Made by a program: the position numbers and the translations under genes
Notes under the pieces: generated by a model
Told to the model about the DNA's origin: nothing
Seen by the model: only the letters and a program-made list of their open reading frames with translations
Databases searched by the model: none
Shown: piece after piece, positions 23,942 to 32,492 of the stretch
Layout: each line of letters starts with the position of its first letter
Numbering within the stretch: position 1 is the first letter of the stretch
Origin: an uncultured Eubacteriales bacterium
Lineage (GTDB): Bacteria; Bacillota; Clostridia; Oscillospirales; Oscillospiraceae
NCBI GenBank assembly: GCA_900546485.1
Contig: URDK01000021.1
Coordinates: 1 to 36,096, forward strand
Direction of reading: 5' to 3'
Length of the DNA: 36,096 nucleotides

Positions 23942-24667
23942 TTACTTACCTCTCAGCCTCTCCCCCGCCGCTTCTATCACGAACAGGGGCAGCTTCATCA
24001 TGCGTCCGATACGTCTCGGCTCCTTAATGAGCCGGTAGAGCCACTCCAGATCGAGCCTCTGCCACGCCACGGGCGCGCGCTTCACCGTACCGGCAAACAC
24101 GTCCAGACTTCCGCCCAGGCCCACCATGAGGCCCACGGGCAGCTTCCCGGCCATTTTCGCCATCCAAAGCTCCTGCTTCGGCGCGCCGAGGCAGACGAGC
24201 AGCATATCCGGTGCAGCGTCCCTTATCTTCTCTATTATAGGCCCGTCGTCCGAAAAATAGCCGTCCGACGTACCGCTTATCACAAGTCCGGGGAATTTTG
24301 CTTTCAGCGTCTCTCCCGCAGCCTCGGCAACGCCAGGCTTGGCGCCGAAGAGGTACACGCTGCCTCCTCGCTCCGCAAGGCGCGCCATGACTCCGCAGGC
24401 GAAGTCTATGCCCGGTACCTTTTCCTTCATCGGCCGTCCGAGTATGGACGCGCCCTTGACTATGCCCGCGCCGTCGGGCAAAACCATGTCCGCGTCCGCG
24501 AGCGCCTCTCTGAGCGCGGCATTCTCTTTCGCGAGCATGACTATCTCGGGGTTCGGCGTTGCGGCATAGGCTCCTTCGCGCGTCTCTATCAGGGTGAGCG
24601 CCCTCTCGACGGCCTCGGCCATCGTCACGTTGTCAAAGCCCACACCAAGTACGTCTGTACGGCTCAT
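23942..24667 (-). CDS. WecG/TagA/CpsF family glycosyltransferase
   Basis: A 241-residue GT26-family enzyme, probably transferring N-acetylmannosamine to undecaprenyl-PP-GlcNAc as the committed step of wall teichoic acid-type polymer synthesis. Motifs present are ATPNPEIVMLA with VLPDGAGIVKGASILGRP (the catalytic Asp in PDG), YLFGAKPGVAEAAG, LLVCLGAPKQELWM, and GLGGSLDVFAGTVKRAPVAW (family signature). It lacks the short C-terminal extension of some TagA proteins only in part, ending KLPLFVIEAAGERLRGK. The start overlaps the cobB stop by four bases. It fits with the LCP ligase encoded at 32493-33938. Confidence 0.93.
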   Translation of the reverse strand: MSRTDVLGVGFDNVTMAEAVERALTLIETREGAYAATPNPEIVMLAKENAALREALADADMVLPDGAGIVKGASILGRPMKEKVPGIDFACGVMARLAERGGSVYLFGAKPGVAEAAGETLKAKFPGLVISGTSDGYFSDDGPIIEKIRDAAPDMLLVCLGAPKQELWMAKMAGKLPVGLMVGLGGSLDVFAGTVKRAPVAWQRLDLEWLYRLIKEPRRIGRMMKLPLFVIEAAGERLRGK

Positions 24668-25380
24668 ACCGCGGAAAACACCTCGCCTATCTTCTCATGT
24701 ATCACCAGGTCCGCATACCTGTCATACGGGGTCTCCGACAGGTTCACGAGCGCCAGCTTTGTGCCGCGGTAGTAATTTATAAGCCCCGCGGCGGGATACA
24801 CGCCGAGGGAGGTGCCACCGATTATCAGCACCTCGGCCTCGCGTATATATCGCACAGCGCGTTCCATGATGTCCTGGTCCAGTGGCTCCTCATAGAGCAC
24901 GATGTCCGGACGCACCACACCGCCGCAGGTGCAGTGCGGCACGCCCTTGCAGTGGTTCATCTCGTCGGCCGGATACGGCTTGCGGCATCTGGAGCAATAT
25001 GCCCTGAGGATGCTGCCGTGCAGCTCCAGCACGTTTTTGCTGCCCGCTGCCTGATGAAGACCGTCTATGTTCTGCGTGACGACTGCGCGCAGCTTGCCCT
25101 CGCGCTCAAGCTCCGCCAGGCGCAGGTGCGCCCGGTTGGGCTTTGCGCCGTCCACCACCAGCTTTTCGTGATGGAAGCGGTAATACTCCTCCGGGTCACG
25201 CTCGAAGAAGCTGTGACTCAGTATCGTCTCTGGCGGGTAGCGCCATTTCTGATTGTACAGCCCGTCCACACTGCGGAAGTCGGGGATGCCGCTCTCCGTG
25301 GAGACGCCTGCGCCGCCGAAAAACACGATATTGTCGCTCTCCGCTATCCAGCTTTTGAGCTTTTCAATCTTATCGTCCAT
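24664..25380 (-). CDS. cobB: NAD-dependent protein deacylase, sirtuin family
   Basis: Removes acyl groups from protein lysines using NAD. The 238-residue protein shows GAGVSTESGIPDFRS (about residues 23-37), TQNIDGLHQAAGS (about 102-114), the catalytic His in ELHGSI, and four zinc ligands in CSRC and CTC/HC spacing (CSRCRKPYPADEMNHCKGVPHCTCGG in part). The GTSLGVYPAAGL nucleotide loop follows. The start is preceded by GGAGG. It lies 31 bases after guaB with no terminator visible in between, so it is probably co-transcribed. Deacetylase versus desuccinylase activity cannot be decided here. Confidence 0.95.
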   Translation of the reverse strand: MDDKIEKLKSWIAESDNIVFFGGAGVSTESGIPDFRSVDGLYNQKWRYPPETILSHSFFERDPEEYYRFHHEKLVVDGAKPNRAHLRLAELEREGKLRAVVTQNIDGLHQAAGSKNVLELHGSILRAYCSRCRKPYPADEMNHCKGVPHCTCGGVVRPDIVLYEEPLDQDIMERAVRYIREAEVLIIGGTSLGVYPAAGLINYYRGTKLALVNLSETPYDRYADLVIHEKIGEVFSAV

Positions 25381-25411
25381 GTCATCCTCCGTTTCCGCGT
25401 CCCGCGGGTTC

Positions 25412-26893
25412 TCAGCCCTGCGGGTTCATGGTGTAGTTCGGGGCTTCCTTGGTGATGTAGATGTCGTGCGGGTGGCTCTCCTTGAGGCCAGCGCCGGTGA
25501 TGCGGATGAACTTGGTCTTGGTGCGCAGGGACTCGATGTCGGGCGCGCCGCAGTAGCCCATACCGGAGCGCAGGCCGCCCATCATCTGGAATATCGTGTC
25601 GGACACGGCCCCCTTGTAGGGCACGCGGCCCTCGACGCCCTCGGGGACGAGCTTCTTGGAGCCGGACTGGAAATAGCGGTCGCCCGAGCCCTTCTGCATG
25701 GCGCCTATGCTGCCCATGCCGCGGTATACCTTGAACTGACGGCCCTGGAATATCTCGCTCTCTCCGGGGCTCTCCTCACAGCCGGCGAGCATGGAGCCCA
25801 TCATGACGACCCTCGCGCCGGCGGCCAGCGCCTTGACGATGTCGCCCGAATACTTGATACCGCCGTCGGCAATGACGGGGATGCCGTACTTGTCGGCCAT
25901 GGCAGCGGACTCAAGCACGGCGGTTATCTGGGGCACGCCGATGCCGGAGACCACGCGGGTGGTGCAGATGGAGCCAGGGCCGATACCGACCTTGACGCAG
26001 TCGGCGCCCGCCTTTATGAGGGCCTCGGTGCCCTCGGCAGTGGCAACGTTGCCAGCTATGACCTGCACGTCGGGGAACTTCTCCTTCACGAGCCCCACGC
26101 AGCGCATGATGTTGGCGGAGTGGCCGTGGGCGCTGTCGAGCACCAGGGCATCGACGCCCGCGTCGACCAGCGCGCCAGCGCGGTCGAGTATGTCCTTCGT
26201 CACGCCGATGGCAGCGGCGCAGAGCAGACGGCCGTGCCTGTCCTTTGCGGAGTTAGGATACTTCACGACCTTCTCTATGTCCTTTATGGTGATGAGGCCC
26301 TTGAGGCGGAAATTGTCGTCTACAATGGGCAGCTTCTCTATCTTGTGGCGGCGCAGGATGTCCTTGGCCTCCTCAAGAGTGGTACCCTCACGTCCAGTCA
26401 CGAGGCCCTCGCTGGTCATGACCTCGCGGATGCGGGTCTCCATGTTCTCCTCAAATTTCATATCCCGGTTGGTGATGATGCCGATGAGCTTGCCGTCCTT
26501 GCAGATGGGCACGCCGGAGATGCGGTACTTCGCCATGAGCGCATCCGCCTCGCCGAGGGTGTTGTCGGGTCCAAGATAGAAGGGGTTCGTAATAACGCCG
26601 TTCTCGGAGCGCTTAACCATGTCCACCTGCTCCGCCTGAGCGTCTATCGGCATGCTCTTGTGGATGACGCCGATGCCGCCCTCACGCGCTATCGCAATGG
26701 CCATGCGGTATTCCGTCACGGTGTCCATCGCCGCGCTCATGATGGGGGTATTGAGCCTGATGGTCTTGGTAAGGTTGGTAGACAGGTCCACGTCCGTCGG
26801 GAGAACATTGCTCTCCGCGGGGACAAGCAGCACGTCGTCAAAGGTCAGGCCCTCGCCGACGAAGCGCTCGGAAAAGCTGTTTAACCGGTTCAT
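25412..26893 (-). CDS. guaB: IMP dehydrogenase
   Basis: Oxidises IMP to XMP, the step before GMP synthase. The 493-residue protein has the (beta/alpha)8 barrel interrupted by two CBS domains (about residues 95-215). The catalytic Cys lies in GPGSICTTRVVSGIGVPQ, IMP binding in ADGGIKYSGDIVKALAAGA and MGSMLAGCEESPGE, and the mobile flap with YRGMGS nearby. The start is ATG 26893, 10 bases after GGAGG; an upstream open extension is non-coding. Promoter TTGACT/TAAAAT lies about 50 bases upstream. I see no purine riboswitch. The partner GMP synthase is at 7108-8085. Confidence 0.98.
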   Translation of the reverse strand: MNRLNSFSERFVGEGLTFDDVLLVPAESNVLPTDVDLSTNLTKTIRLNTPIMSAAMDTVTEYRMAIAIAREGGIGVIHKSMPIDAQAEQVDMVKRSENGVITNPFYLGPDNTLGEADALMAKYRISGVPICKDGKLIGIITNRDMKFEENMETRIREVMTSEGLVTGREGTTLEEAKDILRRHKIEKLPIVDDNFRLKGLITIKDIEKVVKYPNSAKDRHGRLLCAAAIGVTKDILDRAGALVDAGVDALVLDSAHGHSANIMRCVGLVKEKFPDVQVIAGNVATAEGTEALIKAGADCVKVGIGPGSICTTRVVSGIGVPQITAVLESAAMADKYGIPVIADGGIKYSGDIVKALAAGARVVMMGSMLAGCEESPGESEIFQGRQFKVYRGMGSIGAMQKGSGDRYFQSGSKKLVPEGVEGRVPYKGAVSDTIFQMMGGLRSGMGYCGAPDIESLRTKTKFIRITGAGLKESHPHDIYITKEAPNYTMNPQG

Positions 26894-26939
26894 ATGAAAC
26901 GCACCTCCGCAAAAGATTTGTATAAAAGCTATTCTATGT

Positions 26940-26967
26940 ATTTTATCACATGGACGCCCTAAGTCAA
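26940..26967 (-). promoter_or_regulatory. Sigma-A promoter of guaB
   Basis: TTGACT (26962-26967) and TAAAAT (26940-26945) are separated by 16 bases on the minus strand. Each hexamer has one mismatch. The leader to the start codon is about 40 bases. Confidence 0.72.
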
Positions 26968-27001
26968 CCTTTTCCGCCACACAGGGGCGTATGAAAAATA
27001 T

Positions 27002-27033
27002 AAAAAAGCGCGCGCCGCGGCGCGTGCTTTTTT
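27002..27033 (-). terminator. Intrinsic terminator of ogg
   Basis: A 32-base near-perfect palindrome: a GC-only centre (27008-27027) flanked by six A and six T, with one G-T wobble. It starts 20 bases after the ogg stop and separates ogg from guaB. Confidence 0.88.
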
Positions 27034-27053
27034 GTGTCATATCATATCTGCGC

Positions 27054-27890
27054 TCAGCTCTCCGCCGCAGTCTCCCTTGCGTGATAGAACATGTATTGCT
27101 GCGCGAGGCCCGCGTATTTTCCGAGGGACGAGGGGTCAAATCCCTTCGGCATATTGGCGGCAAGCGCCCGCTTTATCCACACATCCACCGGGAAGGCGTC
27201 GAGCTGGTGCAGGCCGAAGAGCACCACACAGTTGGCGACCTTGTCACCCACGCCGCCCAGCTTTTTCAGCTCCGCACGCGCCTCATTGCAGGGCAGGAGC
27301 GCTGTCTCTTCCAGATCCAGCTCGCCGCTCGCCACGGCTTTGGCTGCTGCGAGTATGTAGGGCGCGCGGTAGCCCGACCTCAGCGGAGCGAGGTCTGCCT
27401 CCGTCAGCTGCGCAACGCGCTCCGCCGTTGGAAAAGAGCGCGCCTCTCCCCAAGGGGCCGCGACGATATCGCCGTACAGAGAGCTCAGCTTCTCCACGAT
27501 GCCCTTTATGCGCGGGATGTTGTTGCACTGCGAGATGATGAAGGAGCAAAGCGCCTCCCACTTGTCCTGACGGAGTATGCGTATGCCCTCACCATAGGCC
27601 GCGCAGTCGCGCAGGTAGTCACAGACCTCGATGCTCCGTCGGGCCTCCTCGTAATCAGTATCCATATCGAGATAATCACGCCAGAAATATATGTCGTCAA
27701 GGGCACATTCGATATAAGTCCGCCCGTTCTCCGCCCAGACGACCGCCGCTTTTCCAGAGGCCACTCCCCTCCAGCGGCCCTCCGCGTCCTCGTTCCAGCG
27801 GAAGCACTGGCCACAATCGAAGGTGCGCCGGGGATTCAGATTTTTCTCATCGCATAGCTCAAATATCGCCGTATCCAACGGAAATCCCAC
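27054..27890 (-). CDS. ogg: 8-oxoguanine DNA glycosylase / AP lyase (OGG1 type)
   Basis: Removes oxidised guanine from DNA. The 278-residue protein has an N-terminal OGG-N domain (FDCGQCFRW, about residues 24-32, typical) and a helix-hairpin-helix GPD core. The hairpin LGGVGDKVANC carries the catalytic Lys217, and FPVDVWIKR carries the catalytic Asp236; the 19-residue spacing equals that of human OGG1. LCSFIISQCNNIPRIKGIV is another family mark. GTG at 27890 is the longest start. A TTG at 27878, eight bases after GGTGGG, is an attractive alternative. A good promoter lies directly upstream. Confidence 0.94.
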   Translation of the reverse strand: MGFPLDTAIFELCDEKNLNPRRTFDCGQCFRWNEDAEGRWRGVASGKAAVVWAENGRTYIECALDDIYFWRDYLDMDTDYEEARRSIEVCDYLRDCAAYGEGIRILRQDKWEALCSFIISQCNNIPRIKGIVEKLSSLYGDIVAAPWGEARSFPTAERVAQLTEADLAPLRSGYRAPYILAAAKAVASGELDLEETALLPCNEARAELKKLGGVGDKVANCVVLFGLHQLDAFPVDVWIKRALAANMPKGFDPSSLGKYAGLAQQYMFYHARETAAES

Positions 27891-27913
27891 CGTTCTTTGT
27901 CTGTTTTTACCCG

Positions 27914-27942
27914 ATTATACCCCAGCTTTTCGTATATTTCAA
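27914..27942 (-). promoter_or_regulatory. Sigma-A promoter of ogg
   Basis: TTGAAA (27937-27942) and a perfect TATAAT (27914-27919) are 17 bases apart on the minus strand. They stand back to back with the promoter of the KamA-family gene. Confidence 0.8.
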
Positions 27943-27955
27943 CAGCAATCGATTC

Positions 27956-27984
27956 TTGCAGGCATGGTGGATTAGTGGTATAAT
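27956..27984 (+). promoter_or_regulatory. Sigma-A promoter of the KamA-family gene
   Basis: TTGCAG (27956-27961) and a perfect TATAAT (27979-27984) are 17 bases apart, about 38 bases upstream of the start codon. Confidence 0.8.
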
Positions 27985-28022
27985 ATTACTTATTTAAATC
28001 ATAAATGAAAGAAGGTGCAGCT

Positions 28023-29135
28023 ATGAGCTGGCAAAAGGAATTGGAGAACGGTATCCGGAGCATGGAGCAGCTGGCGCCGAAGCTTGGGCTGTCACCGGAG
28101 GAGGCCGCACAAAGAGAAGAGATAGCGAAACGTTTTCCCATGATGATAACGCCTTACTACCTGTCCCTTGTCGACACCTCGGACCCGGATGACCCCATTG
28201 GAAGGATGTGCATTCCATCACTGGACGAGCTTGCCCCCGGCGGCTCGTTCGATACGAGCGGCGAGGCTTCCAACACCAAAATGGAAGGCTTGCAGCACAA
28301 ATATCCGCCCACCGTACTGCTGCTCTCCACCAATCAATGCGCCATGTACTGCCGTCACTGCTTCCGCAAGCGCATGGTAGGCCTCAGCGAGGACGAACTC
28401 AACCGCCGCGCAGACGAGGCCATAGCCTATGTGGCAGAGCACGAGGAGGTGACGAACGTCCTCATCTCCGGCGGCGACGCGCTCATGAACCCGAACAGCG
28501 TCATAGAGCGCTATCTCGAGGGACTCTGCGCAATTGACCACGTAGACCTGATCCGCTTTGGTTCGCGGATGCCGGTCACCCTGCCTGAGCGCATTTACGG
28601 CGACAAAGAGCTGCTGAAACTCTTTGAGCGTTTCGCACAGCGCAAGACGCTTTTTGTAGTGACGCAGTTTGACCATCCGCGGGAGCTGACGGAGCAGGCA
28701 AAGATGGCGGTCAGGGCTCTGACAAGCCGCGGCGTGCAGGTGCGCAACCAGACGGTTCTGCTGCGCGGCGTGAATGATTCACCCGAGGTGCTGGGCTCGC
28801 TGCTCTCCGGTTTGACGCGTATGGGCGTATCCCCGTACTACGTCTTCCAGTGCAGGCCCGTGCGCGGCGTGCAGGGGCGCTTCCAAGTACCGCTGGCGGA
28901 GGGCGTCGGCATAGTTGACGGAGCTAAGGCGATGCAAAACGGCATCGGCAAGTCCATACGCTATGTGATGAGCCACCCGAGGGGCAAAATAGAGATAATA
29001 GGCCGACTGCCGGATTCGGGCGAAACGATATTCAAGTTCCACCAGAACAAATACCCCGCCGACAGCGCGCAGATCTTCACAAGACGGCTCTCCACCACCG
29101 ACACCTGGCTCAACGAGGAGCTGAATCCGGTGTAA
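28023..29135 (+). CDS. KamA-family radical SAM aminomutase-like protein
   Basis: A 370-residue relative of lysine 2,3-aminomutase. The radical SAM cluster ligands are Cys106, Cys110 and Cys113 in CAMYCRHC, and the SAM-binding ISGGDAL follows. True lysine aminomutases hold the substrate amino group with an Asp in YxCDLS and another in VVDAPGGGGK. Here these read QCRP (Arg278) and MSHPRGK (Ser317), and the PLP-binding Lys is kept as Lys322 in a loop shortened by two residues. Lysine is therefore an unlikely substrate; an acidic amino acid such as glutamate would fit the Arg. ATG at 28023 follows GAAGG by seven bases. It is a single-gene unit with its own promoter and terminator. Confidence 0.88.
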   Translation: MSWQKELENGIRSMEQLAPKLGLSPEEAAQREEIAKRFPMMITPYYLSLVDTSDPDDPIGRMCIPSLDELAPGGSFDTSGEASNTKMEGLQHKYPPTVLLLSTNQCAMYCRHCFRKRMVGLSEDELNRRADEAIAYVAEHEEVTNVLISGGDALMNPNSVIERYLEGLCAIDHVDLIRFGSRMPVTLPERIYGDKELLKLFERFAQRKTLFVVTQFDHPRELTEQAKMAVRALTSRGVQVRNQTVLLRGVNDSPEVLGSLLSGLTRMGVSPYYVFQCRPVRGVQGRFQVPLAEGVGIVDGAKAMQNGIGKSIRYVMSHPRGKIEIIGRLPDSGETIFKFHQNKYPADSAQIFTRRLSTTDTWLNEELNPV

Positions 29136-29162
29136 ATGAGTCCAACATCAAAACTAAGCGAC

Positions 29163-29193
29163 AAAAAAGCTCCGTCTTTCGACGGAGCTTTTT
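29163..29193. terminator. Bidirectional terminator between the KamA-family gene and rpsU
   Basis: AAAAAGCTCCGTC pairs perfectly with GACGGAGCTTTTT around TTTC. A tracts on one side and T tracts on the other allow it to end both convergent transcripts. It lies 28 bases after the KamA-family stop and 3 bases beyond the rpsU stop. Confidence 0.9.
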
Positions 29194-29195
29194 CA

Positions 29196-29381
29196 TTAAT
29201 AATAGCGCTTATTCTTGTTCTTGCGGGCGGCCTCGGACTTCTTGCGACGCTTGACGCTGGGGCTCTGGTAGTACTCCTTCTTCCTCAGGTCGGCCAGGAC
29301 GCCGGCTTTGGCGCAGCTGCGCTTGAAACGCTTGAGTGCATTATCGAGCGACTCGTTTTCCTTAACGTAGATCTCAGACAT
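29196..29381 (-). CDS. rpsU: 30S ribosomal protein S21
   Basis: A 61-residue basic ribosomal protein that binds near the 3' end of 16S rRNA. EIYVKENESLDNALKRFKR at the N-terminus and the Lys/Arg-rich tail are diagnostic. ATG at 29381 follows GGAGGGAGGG. It has a perfect-consensus promoter located between the leuS stop and its own leader, fitting high expression independent of the upstream cluster. Confidence 0.97.
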   Translation of the reverse strand: MSEIYVKENESLDNALKRFKRSCAKAGVLADLRKKEYYQSPSVKRRKKSEAARKNKNKRYY

Positions 29382-29444
29382 TCTATTCCCTCCCTCCAAA
29401 ACACCTTTCGGCGCTGTAAGGGCAATTAACCCGTTAGCATATGC

Positions 29445-29473
29445 ATTATAATGATTTCGAGCGCCGATGTCAA
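29445..29473 (-). promoter_or_regulatory. Perfect-consensus sigma-A promoter of rpsU
   Basis: TTGACA (29468-29473), a 17-base spacer and TATAAT (29445-29450) on the minus strand, eight bases after the leuS stop codon. The untranslated leader is about 55-60 bases. Confidence 0.92.
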
Positions 29474-29480
29474 GAAAAAC

Positions 29481-32027
29481 TCACTTGGAGGGCTTCACGA
29501 TAATGTTGACGAGCTTGTCCTTGACAACTATCGTTTTGACTATCGCGCAGCCGTCGGTGAACTTTTTGACCTTGGAATCGGCCAAAGCGGTCTCAACGGC
29601 GACAGAATCCTCACATCCGGCGGGCACAACAACGGTGCTTCTGAGCTTGCCGTTGACCTGGACTGCTATCTCCTTCTCGTCGTCGAGGGTCTTGGCCTCG
29701 TCGTACTCCGGCCAGGGGCTCATGCTGGCAATGCCCTCAAAGCCCTGGATCTCCCAGAGTTCCTCGGCCATATGCGGCGCGAAGGGGCTCAGCAGGGCCA
29801 GCAGCGTCTTGATGTCGCCGCGGCTGGGGGCATGCTCGTAGAACTGATTCACCAGCGTCATCATTGCGGCGATGGCGGTGTTGAACTTCATGTTCTCTAT
29901 GTCCTCGCTGACCTTCTTGACGCAGCGGTGGACTTCCTTCTCGTTGACGGCGGACACGCTGTCGTCGCCGTCGATGCGGTTTTCTGCCAGAGCCCAGATG
30001 CGGTCCAGGAAGCGCTTGCAGCCCTTGACGGCGCTGGGATTCCACGGAGCGGCCTTTTCAAAGTCGCCCAGGAACATGATATAGAGCCTTAGGGTATCCG
30101 CGCCGTACTCCTTGACGACGCTGTCGGGATTGACAACGTTGCCCAGGCTCTTACTCATCTTGACGATGGGATGGTCGGCCATCTCGCCGTACTTGTGGAC
30201 AAGATACTTGCGTACCTCGGCCTCGCTGCCGTACTCGGCCAAGAGCTTATTGCGCTCCTCCTCGGGGAGATTGGCGTAGTTGTGCGGGTTCAGGCCCAGG
30301 ATCATGCCGTGACTCGTGCGCTTGGCGTAGGGCTCCTTGGTGGGCACAACGCCGATGTCGTAGAGGAACTTGTGCCAGAAACGGCTGTACAGCAGGTGCA
30401 GTGTGGTATGCTCCATGCCGCCGTTGTACCAGTCCACGGGGCTCCAGTAGTCGAGAGCCTCCTTGCCGGCAAAAGCCTCGTCGTTATCGGGGTCAATGTA
30501 GCGCAGGAAGTACCAGCAGGAGCCGGCCCACTGCGGCATGGTATCGGTCTCACGCTGGGCAGGGCCGCCGCAGCACGGGCAGGTAGTGTTGACCCAGTCG
30601 GTCATCTTGGAGAGCGGGCTCTCGCCGTTGTCGGTGGGCTCATAGCTGTCCACCTCGGGCAGGAGCAGGGGCAGCTCGCTCTCGTCTATCGGCTGCCAGC
30701 CGCACTTCTCACAGTGGACCAGAGGAATGGGCTCGCCCCAGTACCTCTGGCGGGAGAACACCCAGTCGCGCAGCTTGTAGTTGACCTTGCTGCGGCCAAG
30801 GCCCTTCTCCTCGAGCCACTTAGTCATGGTCGGGATGGCGGCTTTGACGCTCATGCCGTTCAGGAAACCGGAGTTTACCATGATGGCGCTGTCGTCCTTG
30901 GCGATGAAGGCTTCCTTCGTCACGTCGCCGCCCTTGACGACCTCAATGATGGGCAGGCCAAACTCCTTGGCAAACTCCCAGTCGCGCTGGTCGTGGCCCG
31001 GGACGGCCATGATGGCGCCGGTGCCGTAGCTGGCGAGGACGTAGTCGGATATGAAGATGGGGATGGTTTCACCGGTGACGGGGTTGACAGCGTCGACGCC
31101 CATGGTACGAACGCCGGTCTTGTCCTTGTTGAGCTCGGTTCGCTCAAGGTCGGACTTCGCGGCCGCCTCGGCCTGGTACTTTTTGACCTCGTCCGGGTTG
31201 GTGATGGCGCCGCTCTCGAGCCACTCGCGCACGAGGGCATGCTCCGGAGAGAGAACCATGTAGGTCGCGCCGAAGAGCGTGTCGCAGCGGGTGGTGAAGA
31301 CCTTGATGATGTCGCCGGTGGTGGCCTTGAAGTCGACCTCGGCGCCGGTGGAGCGGCCTATCCAGTTGCGTTGCTGGATCTTGACGCGCTCGATGTAATC
31401 GACGTCGTCCAGGTCGTCTATAAGCCTCTGGGCATAGGCGGTGATGCGGAGCATCCACTGGCTCTTTTCCTTACGGATGACGGGGCTGCCGCAGCGCTCG
31501 CACACGCCCTCGACGACCTCCTCGTTCGCGAGGACGCACTTGCAGCTGGTGCACCAGTTCACGGGCATGGACGCCTTGTAGGCAAGGCCGTGCTTGTACA
31601 TCTGCAGGAATATCCACTGGGTCCACTTGTAGTACTTCGGGTCGGTGGTGTCAACCATACGGTCCCAGTCAAAGCTGTAGCCGAGCATCTGCAGCTGCTT
31701 GGAAAAGCGCTCGATGTTGCGACGGGTCACCTCGCTGGGGTGGATGTGGTTTTTGATGGCGTAGTTCTCGGTGGGCAGTCCAAAGGCGTCAAAGCCTATC
31801 GGGAACAGAACGTTCTCACCCTGCATGCGGCGCTTGCGGGCGACGATATCCATAGCCGTGTACGGCCTCGGATGGCCGACGTGCAGGCCGTCGCCGGAGG
31901 GATACGGGAACTCGATGAGGGGATAAAACTTCTTGCGGGTCTTGTCCCCGGTAACGGCTTTGTAGGTCTTGTTCTCAAGCCAGTAGTTCTGCCATTTCTT
32001 TTCTATTCTTGCGAAATCGTAAGCCAT
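29481..32027 (-). CDS. leuS: Leucyl-tRNA synthetase
   Basis: Charges tRNA-Leu. The 848-residue class Ia enzyme has the HIGH-type motif GLHVGHPRPYTAMD (about residues 46-59), the CP1 editing domain with the TRCDTLFGATYMVLSPEH segment, a zinc-binding insert (CxxC pairs CTSC and CERC), and KMSKS in VKMSKSLGNVVNPD. The C-terminal anticodon-binding domain is complete. It is bacterial type with no truncation. The start is preceded by AAGGGAAGAG. No T-box leader is present in the 61-base gap behind rsfS. It is the last gene of the ftsY-to-leuS run. Confidence 0.98.
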   Translation of the reverse strand: MAYDFARIEKKWQNYWLENKTYKAVTGDKTRKKFYPLIEFPYPSGDGLHVGHPRPYTAMDIVARKRRMQGENVLFPIGFDAFGLPTENYAIKNHIHPSEVTRRNIERFSKQLQMLGYSFDWDRMVDTTDPKYYKWTQWIFLQMYKHGLAYKASMPVNWCTSCKCVLANEEVVEGVCERCGSPVIRKEKSQWMLRITAYAQRLIDDLDDVDYIERVKIQQRNWIGRSTGAEVDFKATTGDIIKVFTTRCDTLFGATYMVLSPEHALVREWLESGAITNPDEVKKYQAEAAAKSDLERTELNKDKTGVRTMGVDAVNPVTGETIPIFISDYVLASYGTGAIMAVPGHDQRDWEFAKEFGLPIIEVVKGGDVTKEAFIAKDDSAIMVNSGFLNGMSVKAAIPTMTKWLEEKGLGRSKVNYKLRDWVFSRQRYWGEPIPLVHCEKCGWQPIDESELPLLLPEVDSYEPTDNGESPLSKMTDWVNTTCPCCGGPAQRETDTMPQWAGSCWYFLRYIDPDNDEAFAGKEALDYWSPVDWYNGGMEHTTLHLLYSRFWHKFLYDIGVVPTKEPYAKRTSHGMILGLNPHNYANLPEEERNKLLAEYGSEAEVRKYLVHKYGEMADHPIVKMSKSLGNVVNPDSVVKEYGADTLRLYIMFLGDFEKAAPWNPSAVKGCKRFLDRIWALAENRIDGDDSVSAVNEKEVHRCVKKVSEDIENMKFNTAIAAMMTLVNQFYEHAPSRGDIKTLLALLSPFAPHMAEELWEIQGFEGIASMSPWPEYDEAKTLDDEKEIAVQVNGKLRSTVVVPAGCEDSVAVETALADSKVKKFTDGCAIVKTIVVKDKLVNIIVKPSK

Positions 32028-32088
32028 TTTCTGCTCTTCCCTTCTGTATGTTTAAAAACCGCAGGCCCCTTTGACCCGAGCTCAAGGC

Positions 32089-32454
32089 TCAGGCCGTAGG
32101 GCCGGGAAGGGCTGAGAGGCTTATCTCCTCCGCGTCGCTCCACAGGTGCTCGAGGTTATAAAACTCGCGCATCTCCTGCTGGAAGATGTGCACGATGACG
32201 CAGCCGAAGTCCAGCAGGATCCAGCCGCCGCCGCGATAACCCTCGCGCCGGAGGGGCGGTTCGCCCAGCTCCGAGAGGGCCTTGTCCACCTCGTCGGTCA
32301 AGGTCTTGACGTGGGTGGAGCTTGTCGCCGTGCAGATGATGAAATAGTCCGCCAGCACGGTCAGGTCGGTCGTGTGCAGGAGCTTGATCTCCTTCGCCTG
32401 CTTCGCGTCCAGAGTTTTGACCGCCGCCTCGGCTATTTCCCTTGGTGTCAGCAT
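32089..32454 (-). CDS. rsfS: Ribosomal silencing factor RsfS
   Basis: A 121-residue protein that binds L14 on the 50S subunit and blocks subunit joining under poor nutrition. Family segments include ADYFIICTATSSTHVKTL, GYRGGGWILLDFGCVIVHIF (normally ExxxxGWVLLDxGDVVVHIF) and REFYNLEHLW. Two family Asp/Glu positions near the end of this strand differ slightly (CVIVHIF). It lies in the common nadD-yqeK-LCP-rsfS-leuS order seen in Firmicutes, 38 bases downstream of the LCP gene. Confidence 0.95.
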   Translation of the reverse strand: MLTPREIAEAAVKTLDAKQAKEIKLLHTTDLTVLADYFIICTATSSTHVKTLTDEVDKALSELGEPPLRREGYRGGGWILLDFGCVIVHIFQQEMREFYNLEHLWSDAEEISLSALPGPTA

Positions 32455-32492
32455 TTATATCTCCCCTTCTCGCCTTCTCGCGTTTACTTTGC

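Noticed and set aside
25253..26884. A 543-codon open frame on the plus strand across guaB
   Set aside because: Antisense shadow of IMP dehydrogenase; no domain signature.
26894..27001. Purine riboswitch upstream of guaB
   Set aside because: The leader after the predicted promoter is about 40 bases, too short for the aptamer, and the conserved loop sequences are missing.
30171..32099. A 642-codon open frame on the plus strand across leuS
   Set aside because: Antisense shadow of a complete leucyl-tRNA synthetase; no ribosome binding site or recognisable domain.
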